Assembly: GCA_016342495.1 (NCBI GenBank)
Contig: JAEIOG010000059.1
Coordinates: 1-32,701 of the forward strand
Reading direction: 5' to 3'
Source of the DNA: Phycisphaerae bacterium
Lineage (GTDB): Bacteria; Planctomycetota; Phycisphaerae; Sedimentisphaerales; SM23-30
DNA length: 32,701 bases
Part shown: positions 29,719-32,701 of the stretch, one piece after another
Numbering within the stretch: position 1 is the stretch's first letter
Layout: every line of letters begins with the position of its first letter
Translations under genes and position numbers: made by a program
Notes under the pieces: generated by a model
The model's input: only the letters and a program-made list of their open reading frames with translations
Told to the model about the DNA's origin: nothing
Database searches by the model: none

Positions 29719-32418
29719 TTACAGCTTTTCGCTGATAAACTTTTTGGCTTCTTGTAATGCCTGATCAAGTTTTGCCGGTTCTTTACCACCTGCCTGGGCC
29801 ATTTGGGGCCTGCCACCGCCGCCGCCGCCAACGATTGGGGCGATTAATTTAACAATATCGCCAGCTTTAATTTTACCGATCATATCATCTGTGACCGCGG
29901 CAATTAGCATAACTTTATCTTCGCCAGCGGAATTGCCGAAAACGATAACGGCACTGCCGGCCTTTTTCTTGATAAAATCTATTTGCTGACGTATTGCGTC
30001 AACCGATGCTTCTGGCAGTTTGCCGACAACAATTTTAGCACCGCCGAGTTCATCTGCTTCATCCAGCATTTTTTCAACAATAGTTTTCAAATCGCCAGCG
30101 ACACCTTTTTGCAATTGTTTTTTCAGATTTTTATTGTCGCTGATGAGAGTGTCAATCCGGTCAGCTAATTCTTCGGGTTTGGCTTTCAATAAATGCACCA
30201 GTTGTTCAACTACAGCTGCCTGGCCGAGCAGCATCTTATTTAAGCCATGGCCTGTCATCGCCGTTATTCGACGAATTCCAGTGGCTACGCTTTCTTCTTT
30301 GGTTATCTTAAATGAACCAATTTCTGAAGTATTATTAACATGAGTTCCGCCACAGAATTCCTTGCTGAATGCATCTTCAAGCTGGTCAGGATTGTCACTG
30401 CCGATTGCCAGGACCCTTACATGTTGGCCATATTTTTCCGAGAACAATGCCATCGCGCCAAGTTTTTTTGCATCTTCGATTTCCATAACCTTAAATGTTA
30501 CCGGGACAGCTTCGCAAATCTTTTCACGCATTAAATCTTCGATTTCGGTGATCTCTTCATTTCTCAATGCTTTAGGATGCGTAAAGTCAAATCGCAGATA
30601 ATCTTCGCATACCAGCGAGCCTTCCTGCTGGACATGCTGGCCTAAAACTTTCTGTAATGCCCACTGAAGCAAATGCGTAGCGGTATGATTACGCTGAGTA
30701 TCCAAACGAGTCTGATCAATTAATACCATAACATCATCAGTGACATTGATAGAGTTTTTGGTCTGGCCAAAATGTAAAATAGCATTGCCGACTTTGCGAG
30801 TGTCATCGAATTCAAATTTACAGCCATTGGTTTTGATTATGCCCTTGTCGCCAACCTGTCCGCCCGATTCAGCATAAGCACAAGTCTCATCCAGAATCAA
30901 CCCGATACGCTGACCAAGGGGCAATGAGCCCTGGGCAATAAATTTGTCATCGGCAACATAGCCAACTATTTTGGCTTTCTTTTCAGTTACATCATATTTG
31001 GCACTATCATGGGTTGCAGGTAAGATTTCAGCTAACTCATCGGCAACATAAACAACATTTTTCTGTGCGGCTCTTGCACGCTGTCTTTGCTGGTCCATCA
31101 ACTGTTCAAAACCATCCAGATCAACAGTATAGCCTTTTTCTTCTGTTAATAATTGCGTCAGATCAATTGGGAAACCAAAAGTGTCATAAAGCATAAAAGC
31201 TTTTTCGCCTTGCAGTTCTTTGCGGCCCTGGGTTTCCATTTCCTTGATGTCATTAGAGAAAATTTCCATGCCGCGATCCAGCGTTTTGTTAAAGCTGGTT
31301 TCTTCGGATTCAATAACTGCTGCCACATGTTTGCCACGTTGAACAATCTCCGGGTAGACATGGCCCATTTTATCAATTACAGTTTGCACCAGTTTATAAA
31401 TAAAAGGTTCGTGCATATCAAGTTCAAGCCCATACTTTGCGGCTCTTCTTAAAATTCTTCTTAAGATATAGCTACGGCCATCATTGCCGGGTGTCGCGCC
31501 GTCTGCGATAGCAAATGTCAGAGTCCGCACATGGTCGCTGATAACCCGAAAAGCATTATCTATATTGTTGTCAAGTTTACTGGTATATTTTTTACCTGTC
31601 AGTTTTTCGATATGTTCAATGATAGGCATAAACAAATCAGTGTCATAATTACTTTCTTTGTTTTGCATAACTGAAACAATACGTTCCAGTCCCATACCGG
31701 TATCGACATGTTTGCTGGGCAGAAAACTCAGCTTGCCATCTTCGCCGCGACTATTCTGAATGAAAACTAAATTCCAGATTTCAATATAGCGCCCGCATTC
31801 GCCATTAACATGACATTGATGGCCTTTAATATGGCCTTTGTCGCAACGCCCAGGGCCAAGATCGATATGGATTTCGGTACAAGGTCCGCAAGGGCCCACT
31901 GAGCCCATCTCCCAGAAATTGTCTTTTTTGCCAAATGCTAAAATCTGATCCGGGTTAATATCTGTCAGATCTCGCCAGAACCCGGCGGCTTCTTCATCTG
32001 CCGGTACGCCATCAGCTTCGCTGCCTTCAAAATAGGTCGCCCATAATTTTGTCTTATCCAGTCCCCATTTTTCAGTTAGTAATTCCCAGGCCCAGCTGAT
32101 AGCTTCTTTTTTGAAGTAATCGCCAAAGCTCCAGTTGCCCAGCATTTCAAAAAAAGTATGGTGATAGGTATCGCGGCCAACTTCTTCCAGATCATTATGT
32201 TTGCCGCTGACCCGGATGCACTTTTGACTGTTGGCTGCACGGGTTGATTGTGGGGTGGCACTGCCTAAGAAAATATCCTTAAATTGATTCATGCCAGCAT
32301 TGGTAAACATCAAAGTCGGATCATCGGTAGGTACAACCGAACTGCTGGGCGTATAGGTATGCCCTTTGGATTCAAAAAACTCAACAAATTGTTGTCTTAT
32401 CTCTTTGGAACTTAGCAC
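29719..32418 (-). CDS. alaS: Alanine--tRNA ligase
   Basis: Class II synthetase that charges tRNA-Ala and clears mischarged Ser and Gly. I place the start at GTG 32418 (AAGGT seven bases upstream), giving the usual opening of [19 protein letters not shown] and 899 residues; the open frame reaches 32478 but the extra 20 residues are unlike any AlaS. Aminoacylation core: [23 protein letters not shown], and [17 protein letters not shown] (86-102). The editing domain has H578-x3-H582 (HTATH) and C689-GGT-H693. A C-Ala domain with a coiled coil and a glycine run ([10 protein letters not shown]) ends the protein, with the long acidic/lysine helix before it. It has its own terminator. Length is slightly above the common 875. 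Confidence 0.96.
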   Translation of the reverse strand: [899 protein letters not shown]

Positions 32419-32701
32419 TTTACAGACCTTTCTTAATATATCTATGCTGATAACAGTTGAAAATTTCCATTTTGCCAATACATAAGATTAGTTTATTACA
32501 GTGCCTTAACTATGGGCCTACCATGGAAAGTCATACCCTTTGGGTATATTGTTAATATCTATTTAAAATATAGCCGAATCAGTATGACATATTTCCCGAA
32601 ATTGTCAACCATGTTAATAAGTTCAGCAGGGCTAACGCATGAAATTTAATTGAAGAATTTGGAGAAATAAACAAAATGTTAAAATAGGCAACTTGCGCGA
32701 T
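32419..32701. other. Upstream region of alaS
   Basis: These 283 bases up to the window end carry no gene I can support. A small hairpin, ATACCC-TTT-GGGTAT, lies at 32533-32547, and GGCTAACGC near 32630 repeats a word seen near 10882. The alaS promoter must lie here on the minus strand but I cannot pick it with confidence. Confidence 0.4.

Noticed and set aside
29478-29831. 117-residue open frame on the minus strand overlapping the end of alaS
   Set aside because: It overlaps alaS in another frame and crosses the alaS terminator.

Overview
The window looks like a piece of chromosome from an AT-leaning, Gram-negative-type bacterium, most likely a planctomycete of the Phycisphaerae/Sedimentisphaerales kind. 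The clues are two proteins with PEP-CTERM sorting tails ending in arginine/lysine, a twin-arginine exported sulfatase, a secreted family 20 glycoside hydrolase, a lipoprotein, and housekeeping genes scattered singly with large repeat-filled gaps. This placement is inference from gene content; no rRNA is present to prove it.

Layout. 1-609 is a gene-free stretch with inverted repeats and a strong terminator. It is followed by a PEP-CTERM protein (minus strand), then a divergent surface-glycan cluster on the plus strand: a small PglC-like phosphoglycosyl transferase, a UbiA-family phosphoribosyl-polyprenyl synthase and an unknown multi-pass membrane protein. A flavin-reductase-like protein and a secreted GH20 hexosaminidase follow. 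7376-7850 is a repeat-dense gap. Next come gltX, a PfkB-family kinase, a tiny 65-residue PEP-CTERM protein (minus) and thpR. The minus strand then carries a sulfatase, tRNA-His, accD preceded by a histidine-phosphatase-like pseudoenzyme, a PIG-L deacetylase and a GT4 glycosyltransferase. Two unknown membrane-anchored proteins (plus) are followed by truA and asd (minus). After a 625-base gap come an alpha-glucan phosphorylase and tyrS (plus), a three-gene overlapping unit ending in a YceK-like lipoprotein, der, and finally alaS (minus).

How the parts relate. Much of the window serves translation (gltX, tyrS, alaS, tRNA-His, truA, der, thpR), but these genes are mostly separate units with their own promoters or terminators. 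Cell-envelope and glycan functions form a second theme (phosphoglycosyl transferase, UbiA enzyme, GT4, PIG-L deacetylase, GH20, sulfatase). No exosortase gene is present, so PEP-CTERM processing must be encoded elsewhere.

Most unusual: (1) a phosphoglycerate-mutase-fold protein whose two catalytic histidines and second arginine are all replaced, immediately upstream of accD; (2) a PEP-CTERM protein that is little more than a signal peptide joined to the sorting tail; (3) several families of short intergenic repeats, one of which supplies the last codons and stop of gltX; (4) a roughly 55-residue insertion just after the KMSKS-type loop of GltX; (5) a coupled three-gene cassette of unknown function. 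I found no CRISPR array, insertion-sequence transposase, phage gene or defence system.
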